Source: Granulosicoccus sp. (GTDB lineage: Bacteria; Pseudomonadota; Gammaproteobacteria; Granulosicoccales; Granulosicoccaceae). Taken from it: a stretch of DNA of 63,289 nucleotides. The stretch lies in the NCBI GenBank assembly GCA_013002205.1, contig JABDKN010000093.1:1-63289 (forward strand). Direction: 5' to 3'. Under the pieces are notes generated by a model, which did not search any database, was not told where the DNA came from, and saw only the letters and a program-made list of their open reading frames with translations. This document shows positions 28,624 to 40,056 of this stretch, in pieces (the stretch's first letter is position 1; each line of letters opens with the position of its first letter). A program made the position numbers and the translations under genes.

Positions 28624-29907
28624 GTGAACGGCAGGGCCCTGTTCTTCCTGCTCTGCCTGGTGCTTGGAATCGGCGGTGGCTGGTGGTGGTCGTCCGGCAG
28701 ACTGATACCCGAGTGGTCAGGAAGCTTCCCGTCCAGAGCCGGCGGTGTCGATGCCGGCACGGCGGGGCTTGCCAGTGTGGCCGACACGTCCGGCCAGTCG
28801 GGTGCCATCGATACGCAGGCGACACAGGATGCTGCAGACGCAGAATCGTCCCGGCCATTACCGCAGCATGACACGGACGGACAACCTTACGCGGGTATGC
28901 CCAGCACGGCGGTCATCAGCTACCACGACGCCATCATGAAAGTGGCTCCCGCCGTGGTCAGTCTTTACGCGGGCAGTTCGGCGGAAGTGGATCCGGATGG
29001 CTTGCAGGCCGGCACACAGACGGCCGGCAGTCAGGGCTCGGGGGTCATCGTCGACAGCAATGGCATCGTATTGACCAATCTGCACCTGGTAGCAGGTCTG
29101 GATAAGATCACGGTCGTTCTCAGCGATGGGCGCAAGTTGCCCGCCATCCTGATCGGCAGCGACCCGGAGACTGACCTTGCCGTGGTCAGAGTCGCCGCAG
29201 CCAACCTGCCTTTTGTCAGACTCGATGATGCCCCGCCACTGCGCGTTGGCGACGTGGTTCTGGCGATCGGCAATCCGTTCGGTGTCGGACAGACCGTGAC
29301 GCAGGGTATAGTCAGTGCCACTCGCCGCCGGGTTGCCGGCGGCAGTGTATGGCAGCATTTCGTACAGATCGATGCAGCCATCAATCCGGGCAACTCCGGT
29401 GGTGCCCTGATCAATCCCTATGGGCAGCTGGTCGGTGTCAATACAGCGGTTTACCGCGGCGATACCGGTGCGATCGGCATCGGTTTCTCGATACCGGCAG
29501 ATCTCCTGGTACAGGTAGTACCGCAGATCATCGAGTACGGGTCAGTCGCGCGTGGCTGGCTGGGTATCGGGGTCGAGGAATTGAACATGTACCCAAAACT
29601 GTACGCACAGGTCAGGCAGGGTGCAGTCGTCGCGGGTGTCGTCACTGACAGCCCGGCTCATCTCAGCGGACTGCAGCCGCTGGACGTGATCATCGGCATC
29701 AACCGCCAGAGCATCGATAACGGCACCCAGTTGCTGCTGGCCATTTCTGCCGAACCACCTGACACGCCGGTGATACTGACGATACTGCGCGTGAAACCCC
29801 AGCAGGGTCTGCCCCAGGATGGCCCGGATCTCGTCCTGGAACAGCGCGAAGTGACCTTATCGCTGGGCCAGCGTCCGACCCGGACGACGCCTGTGCAGCC
29901 ACGCTGA
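28624..29907 (+). CDS. DegS/AlgW-type membrane-anchored serine protease
   Basis: HtrA-family proteases with one PDZ domain and an N-terminal anchor sense misfolded outer-membrane proteins and cleave the anti-sigma factor RseA/MucA to release sigmaE. The 427-residue product has a membrane segment at about 5-22, a long Ala/Ser/Asp-rich spacer (30-95), the protease domain with H154, D184 and S258 (TNLHLVAG, ETDLAVV, NPGNSGGAL) and one PDZ domain at about 310-410. The spacer is longer than in E. coli DegS. The start is a GTG with a weak upstream site. Its end overlaps the convergent metalloprotease gene by 51 bases. Confidence 0.9.
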   Translation: MNGRALFFLLCLVLGIGGGWWWSSGRLIPEWSGSFPSRAGGVDAGTAGLASVADTSGQSGAIDTQATQDAADAESSRPLPQHDTDGQPYAGMPSTAVISYHDAIMKVAPAVVSLYAGSSAEVDPDGLQAGTQTAGSQGSGVIVDSNGIVLTNLHLVAGLDKITVVLSDGRKLPAILIGSDPETDLAVVRVAAANLPFVRLDDAPPLRVGDVVLAIGNPFGVGQTVTQGIVSATRRRVAGGSVWQHFVQIDAAINPGNSGGALINPYGQLVGVNTAVYRGDTGAIGIGFSIPADLLVQVVPQIIEYGSVARGWLGIGVEELNMYPKLYAQVRQGAVVAGVVTDSPAHLSGLQPLDVIIGINRQSIDNGTQLLLAISAEPPDTPVILTILRVKPQQGLPQDGPDLVLEQREVTLSLGQRPTRTTPVQPR

Positions 29908-32139
29908 AGCACCCGCAAGCAACAGCAGGAACCACGTGCCGGCAGACCCTCCACCAGAGCGCGCGGCACTGGGCGCACCTGCAGAATTCGCCGTGGTCGT
30001 CCCGTCCGGATCCCCTCCCGAACCGCCGGTCGCCAGGTGATCACTGGAGACTTCCCCGGTGGCGGATACCGTGGCCAGATTGTCCGCCGACTGCAATTCG
30101 TGAACGCCCTGCGGCACCACCTGTGCGGTAACCGGCGCATCGGTTGCCTGGAAGGCCACCGAGATGTCGAAGACCAGGCTGCGCTGCTCCATCGGCGCCA
30201 GCGCGACGACCTGACACAGTGCGCTGGTAGGTGTCTGTGCCTGACAGCCGGCGGGCCAGGCCAGCTGGTCCGGTGCACTGGTTTCGACGATCAGCTGCGC
30301 ATCGAGGGTCAGCGCCCCATCCGGGTTGGTAATCTGGAATACCACGCTGGTACCTGTGGAGGCAGCCGCCAGATTCAGATCGACGCTGTTCTGCAGACAG
30401 GTCCTGGCTCTGGACTGCAACACTTCGGCCTTGCTGCAACTGGAAAACTCGATGTCGGTCTGCGCGGAAATATTCGGCCACATCAGAGAGCGGGAGTTGT
30501 CATTGCAGACCGTATCCGTATCATGCTGAGCGCCCAGTGAGTGTCCGAGCTCATGTGTCAGCAGCACATCACCAAAACTGCTCGGCGTGGTCACGCCCAC
30601 ATCATAACCATCCAGGCGACAGGCGGTGTCGATCCACGCCAGCCCCAGAGTCACGTCGGTTCTGGGATTGCCGGTAAACAGATAGGTCAGCGCGCTACCT
30701 TCAAACAGGGTCTTGTACTGCAGCCGATAGTCTCTGAAGGAGCGCAGGATGGTTTCCAGCGTGACTGCACCCATCCGCATCGGATCGGCCTGATCTTCAA
30801 ACGTCAACGCCTCGTCGAGCGTCAATGCCAGCCCGAATTGCCGGTACACACCGTCGGCTATATTGAGATTGTTGAGTGCCGCAACCATGCCACCGCCCGC
30901 GAAATAGCGGTCGAACTGACTGTCCACGACGATCGACAGCGGAATGGATCTGACATCTGTCTGAACATCCCGCGATCGGCCCTGCATGCTGGTCTGCGGC
31001 GCTTGCGGGGGTGCCACCAGCGCATCCAGTCCCTGCACGGCATCCGCCAGCCCCGAATGGGCCTCACCGTCGAGCGCAGGCCTTTTTGAACGAGGCTGGT
31101 AGTAATCCAGGGTACCGATCAGGTTGGCAGGTTGCAGCCGATACTGCTGGCCATCGATGTTGACCACACCACTGATTTCATTCTGTGCCAGCACCACCCT
31201 GACCCAGCTATTGCTCAGCCCCTCGACGACGCCGTCATAGACGCCGATGGGCGGTGGCAACTGACTGGACAAACCACCATCGAGCCACTGGGTCTTTCTG
31301 GTCAGGGGGCTCGGACTGAGCAGCAGCTGCATGTCCATCCCCTGGACATTGACCTCGACTCTGAGCTCACCGCTATCCTGCCGCTGCCGGGAATCGAGCC
31401 GGCTGGCGGAAGCGAGGCGTTGCTCGACGATGGCCAGCCGTCGGTCAGCCCGGTCAAACCAGTATCGCGACAGTACACTGCCGCGCGGCCAGCGAAATTC
31501 CAGCGGCAGGTTCAGGGCCGTATGGCGATCCCGCAGGCGCATGAGCTGATCGCGCGCAGCCAGTGTGTCACCCAGTTGCTCCAGGGCGATGGCATCAAGG
31601 TACTGTGCTGAATCCGAATAGGCCGAGTCCGGAAATCGTTGATCCAGTGTGTGCAGGGCCTTGCGGGCAGCGGCAAAATCATAGCGGTCCATCACCAGCA
31701 GGTAGGCCGAGATATACAGGGCGTCGTCGGTCAATGAGCCTGCGGGATCGGCAGAGGCAATGGTGCCGAGGGCCAGCAATGCTTTATCCATCTCGCCGGC
31801 ATCCCGCAGAGACAGCGCTTTCAGGAAGACCGGCAGTGACTGCCCCGCATCGGCTGACTCCTGCAGGACCGCGATACGTGTCTGCACCGACGCCATGTGC
31901 CTGAAATGCGGGTGTCGTTTCTGCAACCGGCGCAAACTGGCCAATGCCCGGCGGTATTCCTGTGCCTCGATCTGGCTCAGCGCGGCTGCGTATTCCCCGG
32001 CCGCGGCCGACTGATCCGCGGAAGCCTGAGCACCGGTCGAGACAGCCCAGCCGGCCAGCACCCCGAGAGCGGCAAGCAGCACGCTCCGCCAGGCTCTCTG
32101 CAGCGGTCCGGGCGCTAAAGCCCTGGCGTCTCTAATCAC
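29857..32139 (-). CDS. Reprolysin-like (M12B) secreted metalloprotease with GlyGly-CTERM-like tail
   Basis: The 760-residue product has a signal peptide (1-40), helical TPR-like repeats (45-250) and a segment resembling the M12B propeptide (VYDGVVEGLSNSWVRVVL, about 300-336). A metzincin catalytic domain follows with HELGHSLGAQHD at 529-540 and a Met-turn methionine at 553. After a beta domain (590-700) it ends with a Gly/Ser-rich stretch, a hydrophobic helix and HRRRP. This is the pattern of GlyGly-CTERM tails, which rhombosortase processes before surface release. A secreted or surface protease is therefore likely; the substrate is unknown. It starts 3 bases after a HAMP-protein gene and is probably in an operon with it. 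Confidence 0.8.
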   Translation of the reverse strand: MIRDARALAPGPLQRAWRSVLLAALGVLAGWAVSTGAQASADQSAAAGEYAAALSQIEAQEYRRALASLRRLQKRHPHFRHMASVQTRIAVLQESADAGQSLPVFLKALSLRDAGEMDKALLALGTIASADPAGSLTDDALYISAYLLVMDRYDFAAARKALHTLDQRFPDSAYSDSAQYLDAIALEQLGDTLAARDQLMRLRDRHTALNLPLEFRWPRGSVLSRYWFDRADRRLAIVEQRLASASRLDSRQRQDSGELRVEVNVQGMDMQLLLSPSPLTRKTQWLDGGLSSQLPPPIGVYDGVVEGLSNSWVRVVLAQNEISGVVNIDGQQYRLQPANLIGTLDYYQPRSKRPALDGEAHSGLADAVQGLDALVAPPQAPQTSMQGRSRDVQTDVRSIPLSIVVDSQFDRYFAGGGMVAALNNLNIADGVYRQFGLALTLDEALTFEDQADPMRMGAVTLETILRSFRDYRLQYKTLFEGSALTYLFTGNPRTDVTLGLAWIDTACRLDGYDVGVTTPSSFGDVLLTHELGHSLGAQHDTDTVCNDNSRSLMWPNISAQTDIEFSSCSKAEVLQSRARTCLQNSVDLNLAAASTGTSVVFQITNPDGALTLDAQLIVETSAPDQLAWPAGCQAQTPTSALCQVVALAPMEQRSLVFDISVAFQATDAPVTAQVVPQGVHELQSADNLATVSATGEVSSDHLATGGSGGDPDGTTTANSAGAPSAARSGGGSAGTWFLLLLAGASAWLHRRRPGRTLAQR

Positions 32140-32142
32140 GAT

Positions 32143-32793
32143 CTAAGGTTGCTGCTGACCGGACTGATCACCAGAGGCCAGGTCTTCATTACCCGCCTCG
32201 ACCGACCCGTCGAAGTAACTCAGGACATCGCGGCACTCGATCATCGCCTGGCGCACACGCTCGTCATCCGGAGGCGGCTGGTTTTCCAGCGTATCGAGTA
32301 CACGGGTCAGGGTACGTGCCTGGTTGATCTTGCCCTGCACCTGTTCCAGAGCGCGATTCAGCGCCTCACACAGCTCACTGAATTCCTGCGCGTCATTACT
32401 GCGAAGACGAACATCGAGATTACCGTCGCCGATCTCGTTGAGTGCCCGCCTGATGGCCAGAATCGGATTGCCCAGTCGGCGCAGGATGTACACCGCGATA
32501 CCCGTGGTCACCAGGCCGTTGATCAGTAGCATCACCAGCAACCAGTGACCCAGCACACTGCCCATGTCCGGTATGGCCTCGTCCAGCGCCGCCATGTCCT
32601 CTGAGGCAAAGAACAGCGGTGCGTTACCCGCTACGAGATTTCCCAGAAACGTGTGATAGAAAACACCGAGAATCAGAGTCGATTGAACGATGAAGAACAG
32701 CGTCAACAACAAGACCCTGCGAATCTGGCGCATCTGGAAGGTTTTGTCGCGAACCAGCGACATTGGAAACCGTGCGTCAGAAGAACGCGCCAT
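32143..32793 (-). CDS. Short HAMP-domain membrane protein, function unknown
   Basis: The 216-residue product has two membrane segments (about 27-47 and 83-104), a small periplasmic loop of about 35 residues, a HAMP domain (about 105-157, RRLGNPILAIRRALNEIGDGNLDVRL) and a soluble acidic C-terminal tail with no kinase, cyclase or chemotaxis domain. HAMP domains relay signals from periplasm to cytoplasm; here the output partner is missing or separate. Only 3 bases separate it from the metalloprotease gene, so the two are probably co-expressed. A role in controlling the protease or envelope sensing is inference. Confidence 0.75.
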   Translation of the reverse strand: MARSSDARFPMSLVRDKTFQMRQIRRVLLLTLFFIVQSTLILGVFYHTFLGNLVAGNAPLFFASEDMAALDEAIPDMGSVLGHWLLVMLLINGLVTTGIAVYILRRLGNPILAIRRALNEIGDGNLDVRLRSNDAQEFSELCEALNRALEQVQGKINQARTLTRVLDTLENQPPPDDERVRQAMIECRDVLSYFDGSVEAGNEDLASGDQSGQQQP

Positions 32794-32929
32794 GACCTAC
32801 CCCTGTAATACTCGATGTATCGAGCGATACAGGGCAAATCGGCTTGACCGGCGCTTACTTGACTACCTGCCTGATCAGCTGCAGCCTTTCGCGAGCCATG
32901 CCCTCTCAGACTGTGGTGGGTTTAACAGA

Positions 32930-33985
32930 TCAGCGCCCGCGTCTTGTCTGAACAGCCTCCGCCAGCTGTTCGAGCAGTGGTACCGTATCATCCCAGCCAA
33001 GACAGGCATCGGTGACACTCTGCCCACGCACCAGTGGTTTGTTACTGGAGTTCTGACTGCCTTCGACCAGATTACTCTCGATCATGACCCCCATGATGCG
33101 GCGATCACCATCACTGATCTGGGCACAGATATCGCGGCATACATAGCTCTGTCGTCGATGCATCTTGCGTGAATTGGCATGACTGCAATCGATCATGACA
33201 CGTTCAGGCAAGCCTGCCCTGGCCAGCATGGCACTGGCATCGTCGACACTGGCTGCGTCGTAGTTCGTGTGCGATTTACCGCCGCGCAGAATCAAATGAC
33301 AATCCTCGTTGCCAGCCGTCTGGAAAATCGCTGAATGGCCGTTCTTGGTCACCGACAGAAAATTATGCGCACCTCGGGCGGCGCCAATGGCATCCACTGC
33401 AATCTGCATACTGCCGGCAGTTCCGTTCTTGAATCCGACGGGACACGACAGTCCGGATGCCAGCTCCCGGTGGCCCTGGCTTTCCGTCGTTCGGGCGCCG
33501 ATGGCGCCCCAGCCGACGAGATCGGCAATGTACTGGGGACTGATCAGGTCCAGGTATTCGACACCGGCAGGCAATTCCATTTCGTTGATATCGGCCAGCA
33601 GACGACGCGCTATCTCCAGGCCCTCGTTGATCTGGAAGGTGTTGTCCATGGTCGGGTCGTTGATCAGGCCCTTCCAGCCGATAGTGGTGCGCGGTTTCTC
33701 GAAGTAGACACGCATGACGATGCGCAGTTCAGCGGCCAGCGACTTGTTCAGACTGGCCAGCTTGCCGGCATATTCCAGGGCTGCCTCCGGATCATGGATG
33801 GAACAGGGTCCAACCACTACCACAACCCGATCATCGCGACCGTGGAGGATTTCACTGACATCGTTGCGACAGTGCGTGACCGTTTGCGCGGCCGTATCGC
33901 TCACTGGGATCAATGTCAGCAGATCATCCGGTGATCGCAGTTCACGCAGGCCGGTTATGCGCAGGTCATCGGTATTCGTACTCAT
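32930..33985 (-). CDS. 3-deoxy-7-phosphoheptulonate synthase (DAHP synthase, class I)
   Basis: This enzyme joins phosphoenolpyruvate and erythrose 4-phosphate, the first step of aromatic amino acid synthesis. The 351-residue product matches the AroF/G/H family: VVVGPCSIHDPEAALEYA, MRVYFEKPRTTIGWKGLIND, GARTTESQGHRELASGLS, VGFKNGTAGS, ILRGGKSHTNYD and MIDCSHANSRK. The metal-binding Cys, His, Glu and Asp positions look intact. Which aromatic amino acid inhibits it cannot be told here. It lies between hisG and the HAMP gene, 75 and 136 bases away. Confidence 0.96.
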   Translation of the reverse strand: MSTNTDDLRITGLRELRSPDDLLTLIPVSDTAAQTVTHCRNDVSEILHGRDDRVVVVVGPCSIHDPEAALEYAGKLASLNKSLAAELRIVMRVYFEKPRTTIGWKGLINDPTMDNTFQINEGLEIARRLLADINEMELPAGVEYLDLISPQYIADLVGWGAIGARTTESQGHRELASGLSCPVGFKNGTAGSMQIAVDAIGAARGAHNFLSVTKNGHSAIFQTAGNEDCHLILRGGKSHTNYDAASVDDASAMLARAGLPERVMIDCSHANSRKMHRRQSYVCRDICAQISDGDRRIMGVMIESNLVEGSQNSSNKPLVRGQSVTDACLGWDDTVPLLEQLAEAVQTRRGR

Positions 33986-34060
33986 TTCAAGGACTCGACT
34001 GAAGAAAATTAACTAAGGATCTGGTGTTTGATAAATAGCCGCGGCCAGGCGTCGTGCGTT

Positions 34061-36123
<2,063 letters not shown>

Positions 36124-36238
36124 TCAATCCTGACCAATCATGACTGACAGCGCTATGTCTGCACCTGCTTCGGCCCACAGCGGTGAACTCCGTCGAGGTG
36201 ACACCCTGCCCTGATCCACCGGCACGCTACGGTGCGGA

Positions 36239-38179
36239 TCAGTCCCGGGCAGGCTGGAATTTGGCCAGCAGTGTTTCCATCGACACGGCCAGGCCGCGCA
36301 GTTGCTGGGCAGCCGTATTGATATCCACGGCCGAAGACTGGGTATTCTTTGACTGGTCAGCCACGTTCATGATGACATCGCTGATTTCAACATTACCCAG
36401 CGATGCTTCCTGGATCTGGCTGCTGATTTCCCGCGTTGCGCTGGTCTGCTCATCCACAGAGGTGGCAATACTCGACTGCGTCTCGCTGATCTGCTTGACA
36501 ATGACATTGATGCCGCCGATGGCATCCACGGCCAGGCCGGCATCGGACTGAATCGATGCAATGCGCTGTTCAATCTCCTCAGTGGCCTTGGCCGTCTCCT
36601 TGGCCAGATCCTTGACTTCATTGGCGACTACCGCAAACCCTTTTCCGGCATCACCGGCACGTGCAGCCTCGATGGTGGCATTCAGCGCCAGCAGGTTAGT
36701 CTGCTCTGCAATGGAAGTAATGACCTTGATGACGCTGCCTATACCGGCTGAGGATTCGGCCAGTTGACGCATACTGCCATCAGTGTCTTCTGCAAGCTCC
36801 ACCGCTTTGTTTGCCACGCTGGCAGCGTCAGAGGCATGCGATGCTATCTGACGGATGGAGGCGCTCATCTGCTCTGTGGCGGAGGCGACGGATTCCATCG
36901 ATGTGCTGACACTGCCAGTAGTCTCTGATGCAGACAACGCCAGCAGCACGTTTTCATCGGCCGCCGCAGTAATTTTCGCACTCAGTGTGCTCAACAGGCC
37001 CGACGCCGCACTCAGGTCATTGGCACTCTGATTGATGTCGACGAAACTAGTATTCATATCTGCGAACAGGTTTTTCAATGCAGTGGCTATCTTGGCCAGG
37101 TCATCACTCTCGCTACCAACGTCGATGGCGCAGGTGAAGTCTCCGCGGGATGCCATACTGACCGCTTCGAGCAGGTGCTCGATTCGACGTCGCAGGGACT
37201 CCGCCTGGGCACTGTCCTGTTCGGCCCGCTTGCGTTCCACCTCGAGTTGCCGCAGCTTCTCTGCCTGAGCGTCTTCTGCAGCCTTGCGTGCCAGCGCACG
37301 TTGCTCGCGGGCTTCCTTCTCGGCGGCACTTTGTTGTTCTGCCAGCTCAGCGGCCGCCAGGGCATCCTGACGAAAGACGTTCACTGCCGCAACGATGGAT
37401 CCGATTTCATCCCGGCGTTCCTGTCCGGCAATGTCGATATCGGTATCGCCGGCAGCGAGCAGACGCATTTTCTCGGTGATATCCCGCAGCGGACGAACCA
37501 CGTGCCGCCGGTTCATCCACCACAGAATCAGCAGAAGCGGAACCAGCGTCAATGCGGCTGCCACCGCCAGTTTCAGCAGCTCGTTATAGATGGCGTCCTT
37601 GGTGGCACTCAGGTCCCAGGCGATCAGCAAGGTGCCAATACGATCATCATTCCTGCCCATGGTGATCGGCACCGATACCCGGTAGATCCCATCTGCAAAA
37701 CTTCTCCCGATGTCATCGGAGTCGTGTCCATTCCGGGAAAACGCTTCTTCGAACTGCGGACTGCCCAGCTCGGAATCGGTCAGGGTCTGTGCAGCCACTT
37801 CGCTGGACTGTGCGGGCAGGTACTGGAGCCACAACTCACCCTCAGCACCCAGCACCGATGCGCTGGTCAGATTGGATCCCCCGGTGGCGTGACTCAGCGA
37901 TGCCAGCACGTCCGCCACCGCACCACTCTTCCTCCACCGAAGGCCTCCGGCTATCTGTGCCGAGAGCAACTGGCTGATGGTGTCATGACTGGCCTCGGTT
38001 TCCTCCAGTGAGTGCAGGTACTTCATACGGGCAGACATGCCCAGTATGAGCATGAATGCCAGCACGCTGCACAGACCCGTTGTCAGGATCAGCGAACGAC
38101 TGATGGATGTCGATGGAGACTCAGCCGACTGAAGACGCGATTTCCCGACGCATCCAGTTTCCGGCGCGGTGTTATTCAT
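36239..38179 (-). CDS. Methyl-accepting chemotaxis protein
   Basis: The 646-residue product is a transmembrane chemoreceptor. It has membrane segments near 30-48 and 203-220 around a periplasmic sensor of about 150 residues, a HAMP domain (about 221-275), a long Ala/Glu/Lys/Arg-rich coiled coil (275-350), and a signalling domain with the hairpin tip [20 protein letters not shown] then [15 protein letters not shown]. The tip binds CheA and CheW. It is encoded 60 bases downstream of a periplasmic Cache-type protein, and the two probably form one operon. The ligand is unknown. Confidence 0.93.
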   Translation of the reverse strand: MNNTAPETGCVGKSRLQSAESPSTSISRSLILTTGLCSVLAFMLILGMSARMKYLHSLEETEASHDTISQLLSAQIAGGLRWRKSGAVADVLASLSHATGGSNLTSASVLGAEGELWLQYLPAQSSEVAAQTLTDSELGSPQFEEAFSRNGHDSDDIGRSFADGIYRVSVPITMGRNDDRIGTLLIAWDLSATKDAIYNELLKLAVAAALTLVPLLLILWWMNRRHVVRPLRDITEKMRLLAAGDTDIDIAGQERRDEIGSIVAAVNVFRQDALAAAELAEQQSAAEKEAREQRALARKAAEDAQAEKLRQLEVERKRAEQDSAQAESLRRRIEHLLEAVSMASRGDFTCAIDVGSESDDLAKIATALKNLFADMNTSFVDINQSANDLSAASGLLSTLSAKITAAADENVLLALSASETTGSVSTSMESVASATEQMSASIRQIASHASDAASVANKAVELAEDTDGSMRQLAESSAGIGSVIKVITSIAEQTNLLALNATIEAARAGDAGKGFAVVANEVKDLAKETAKATEEIEQRIASIQSDAGLAVDAIGGINVIVKQISETQSSIATSVDEQTSATREISSQIQEASLGNVEISDVIMNVADQSKNTQSSAVDINTAAQQLRGLAVSMETLLAKFQPARD

Positions 38180-38239
38180 GTATGTGCACTCACTGATGTC
38201 CGGGACAGGCTGATGGATTAAGTATTGAGCGCTTGAGCG

Positions 38240-38851
38240 CTACAGCATCATCAGGCCTTCAGCGTCGATTCCGATGGTGATGGCACCGATGGCCTCGCCG
38301 GTGTCAGGATCGACGACGGTCACACTCACTTGAGTCTGGTAGCGTTGAGAGGATTCATCCAGTTCAACCTCGTCGACGAATACGGCATCGGGACCCACAG
38401 AATAGGATTTCTGCCATTTACTCTCATCGCCCTGCCAGTAGTCTGAAGTGACGTTGCTCTGGCCGACATTGAGACCGCGATTATCCATCGCGAAAATTTC
38501 GGTAATCAGCCCATTGGACTCCTTTTGCACCTGCTTGAGATAGGCGGACAGATCATTGCCCAGCACATCGGCAATCATTGGACCACTACCGCTGCGGGAT
38601 TGTGTGCGCCAGGCCATGTCCAGAGTATCGATATCGGTCTGTGACAATCCGCTGCTGGTAATATTCTGCGCCTTGATCGAGTCGATGACCACGGCATCAG
38701 ACAGCCATTTCTGCGCGTGCAAATCGATGAACGCGCGCGCCGCCTGCGAGATATCCGCATTGGATTGAGCGAGGCCGACTACCGGGGCGAGAGAGACGCA
38801 GCCGAGCAGTGAGGCTGCAAAAAAGAGAGTACGGGCGCCAGATTGGGTCAT
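38240..38851 (-). CDS. Periplasmic PDC/Cache-type sensor protein
   Basis: The 203-residue product has a signal peptide (about 1-29, ending GLA-QS) and a single soluble domain. The pattern MDNRGLNVGQSNVTSDYWQG, SVGPDAVFVDEVELDES, then VDPDTGEAIGAITIGIDAEG is that of stand-alone PDC (Cache-like) sensor proteins. There is no membrane anchor at the C-terminus. It lies directly upstream of a chemoreceptor gene, so it may act as a periplasmic ligand-binding partner; this is inference from position. Confidence 0.78.
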   Translation of the reverse strand: MTQSGARTLFFAASLLGCVSLAPVVGLAQSNADISQAARAFIDLHAQKWLSDAVVIDSIKAQNITSSGLSQTDIDTLDMAWRTQSRSGSGPMIADVLGNDLSAYLKQVQKESNGLITEIFAMDNRGLNVGQSNVTSDYWQGDESKWQKSYSVGPDAVFVDEVELDESSQRYQTQVSVTVVDPDTGEAIGAITIGIDAEGLMML

Positions 38852-39028
38852 GCGAATACCTGCTTTGATTGATGTGATGTGTGGTGAGAAACAACGCAGA
38901 AAGGGCGTTGTCTTCTACTCCAGGCATCGGCCTTTCAATGCAGGGCTTGATGGATCCGGGCGGCCAGTATGTTAGCCCGGAGCGGGTATGGCTGCATCCC
39001 GGGGAACAGCATCGGCATGGGGTATCGA

Positions 39029-39104
39029 TTCAAGCTCGGGGTAACACTTCAAGCTCGGGGTAATACTTCAACTTCGGGGTATCGCTTCATGCTCGGGATA
39101 AGGT
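39029..39104 (+). repeat. 19-base tandem repeat, four copies
   Basis: Four head-to-tail 19-base units start with TTCAAGCTCGGGGTAACAC; the second copy differs by one base and the next two by more. A partial fifth copy (TTCAGC) follows. The array is non-coding and starts 13 bases beyond the 3' end of mlaB, in the gap before the Cache-type gene. It may help end the mla transcript or bind a protein; no function is recognised. Confidence 0.85.
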
Positions 39105-39116
39105 TTCAGCTATCGA

Positions 39117-39410
39117 TCAGTTGATGAAACCGTCCACCTGACAGACTTTGGCCAACTGCTGCAGCCCCTCGGGGATATCATGGAACACAAGATCATGACC
39201 CGAGCGCAGAGCCAGGCCTTTGACCTCTATCATCAGGGCCAGTGCGGCACTGTTACACTCGGTTACGCCGTCGAAACTGATCTGCCGCAACTCACCGGAC
39301 TGAACCAGCGGGCTCATTTTGTCCAGAGCTCGCCGGGCCGTGGTGAAATCCAGAGTTCCGCCGACCACGCAGTGTGTATCCGTTTGCTCGAGCGTGAAAC
39401 CCTCATTCAT
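39117..39410 (-). CDS. mlaB: STAS-domain protein MlaB
   Basis: MlaB is the cytoplasmic STAS subunit that stabilises the MlaFEDB phospholipid transporter. The 97-residue product has the STAS pattern (GTLDFTTARRALDK, then QISFDGVTECNSAALALMIE) and ends in LAKVCQVDGFIN. The conserved helix-start serine/threonine position reads ECNSAAL. It is the last gene of mlaFEDCB and overlaps mlaC by ATGA. Confidence 0.9.
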   Translation of the reverse strand: MNEGFTLEQTDTHCVVGGTLDFTTARRALDKMSPLVQSGELRQISFDGVTECNSAALALMIEVKGLALRSGHDLVFHDIPEGLQQLAKVCQVDGFIN

Positions 39411-40012
39411 GATTTCGCATTTCTGTCCTTGAGCGTATCGATCAGGCCGGCAATACCGCCCTTGCCTATCTCGTTGGTGAAAGCGGAACGGTAACTGGTA
39501 ACCAGACTGAGGTTATTGACTTCAATGTCGTAGATACTCCAGCCATTTTTTTCCCGTAGCTTGTAGACCACCGGCACATCACTGGCGCCAGCCTGACTGA
39601 AGGTCGATCGCACAACGGCCCGGTCATCCCTGCTTTCGGGCCGGAATGGTTCAAACGTAATCGATTCGCCGCTGTATTCAGTCAATGCACCCGTGTAGGT
39701 GTTCAGCAGCAATGTCTTGAATTCCTTGACGAGTTCTATTTTCTGATCATTGTCCGCCTTGCGCCAGAATTTGCCCACCGCCAGTTTCGTCATCGTGTCG
39801 AAGTCAAGGTTGGGAACGATCAACTCGTCCACTCGGGATTGCAGGTAATCCGGATCAGATTTGATTCTGTCACCTTCGTTCTTCAATACATCGAGCATCG
39901 CCGTGATCGAGTCGACGACCAGCGTCTGGGCAGGATGATCCGCCGCATGCGATGCCACACCGACCATGCTCAGAGCCATGGCTGCCAAAATTACCTGAAT
40001 ACGTTTCAACAT
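39407..40012 (-). CDS. mlaC: Periplasmic phospholipid-binding protein MlaC
   Basis: MlaC carries phospholipids through the periplasm between MlaA at the outer membrane and MlaFEDB at the inner membrane. The 201-residue product has a signal peptide (MLKRIQVILAAMALSM, ending SHA-AD) and the MlaC/Ttg2D fold (IVPNLDFDTMTKLAVGKFWR, FKTLLLNTYTGAL). I chose the ATG at 40012 because it gives a clean signal peptide with AGGAAG upstream; 40057 would add 15 residues. Confidence 0.93.
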   Translation of the reverse strand: MLKRIQVILAAMALSMVGVASHAADHPAQTLVVDSITAMLDVLKNEGDRIKSDPDYLQSRVDELIVPNLDFDTMTKLAVGKFWRKADNDQKIELVKEFKTLLLNTYTGALTEYSGESITFEPFRPESRDDRAVVRSTFSQAGASDVPVVYKLREKNGWSIYDIEVNNLSLVTSYRSAFTNEIGKGGIAGLIDTLKDRNAKS

Positions 40013-40056
40013 GCCTAGTCTTCCTGTCATTGATTGAGTGGCAGCGTAACTGACCA

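Noticed and set aside
39029-39104. CRISPR array
   Set aside because: The four 19-base units are directly adjacent with no spacers, and no cas genes are present.
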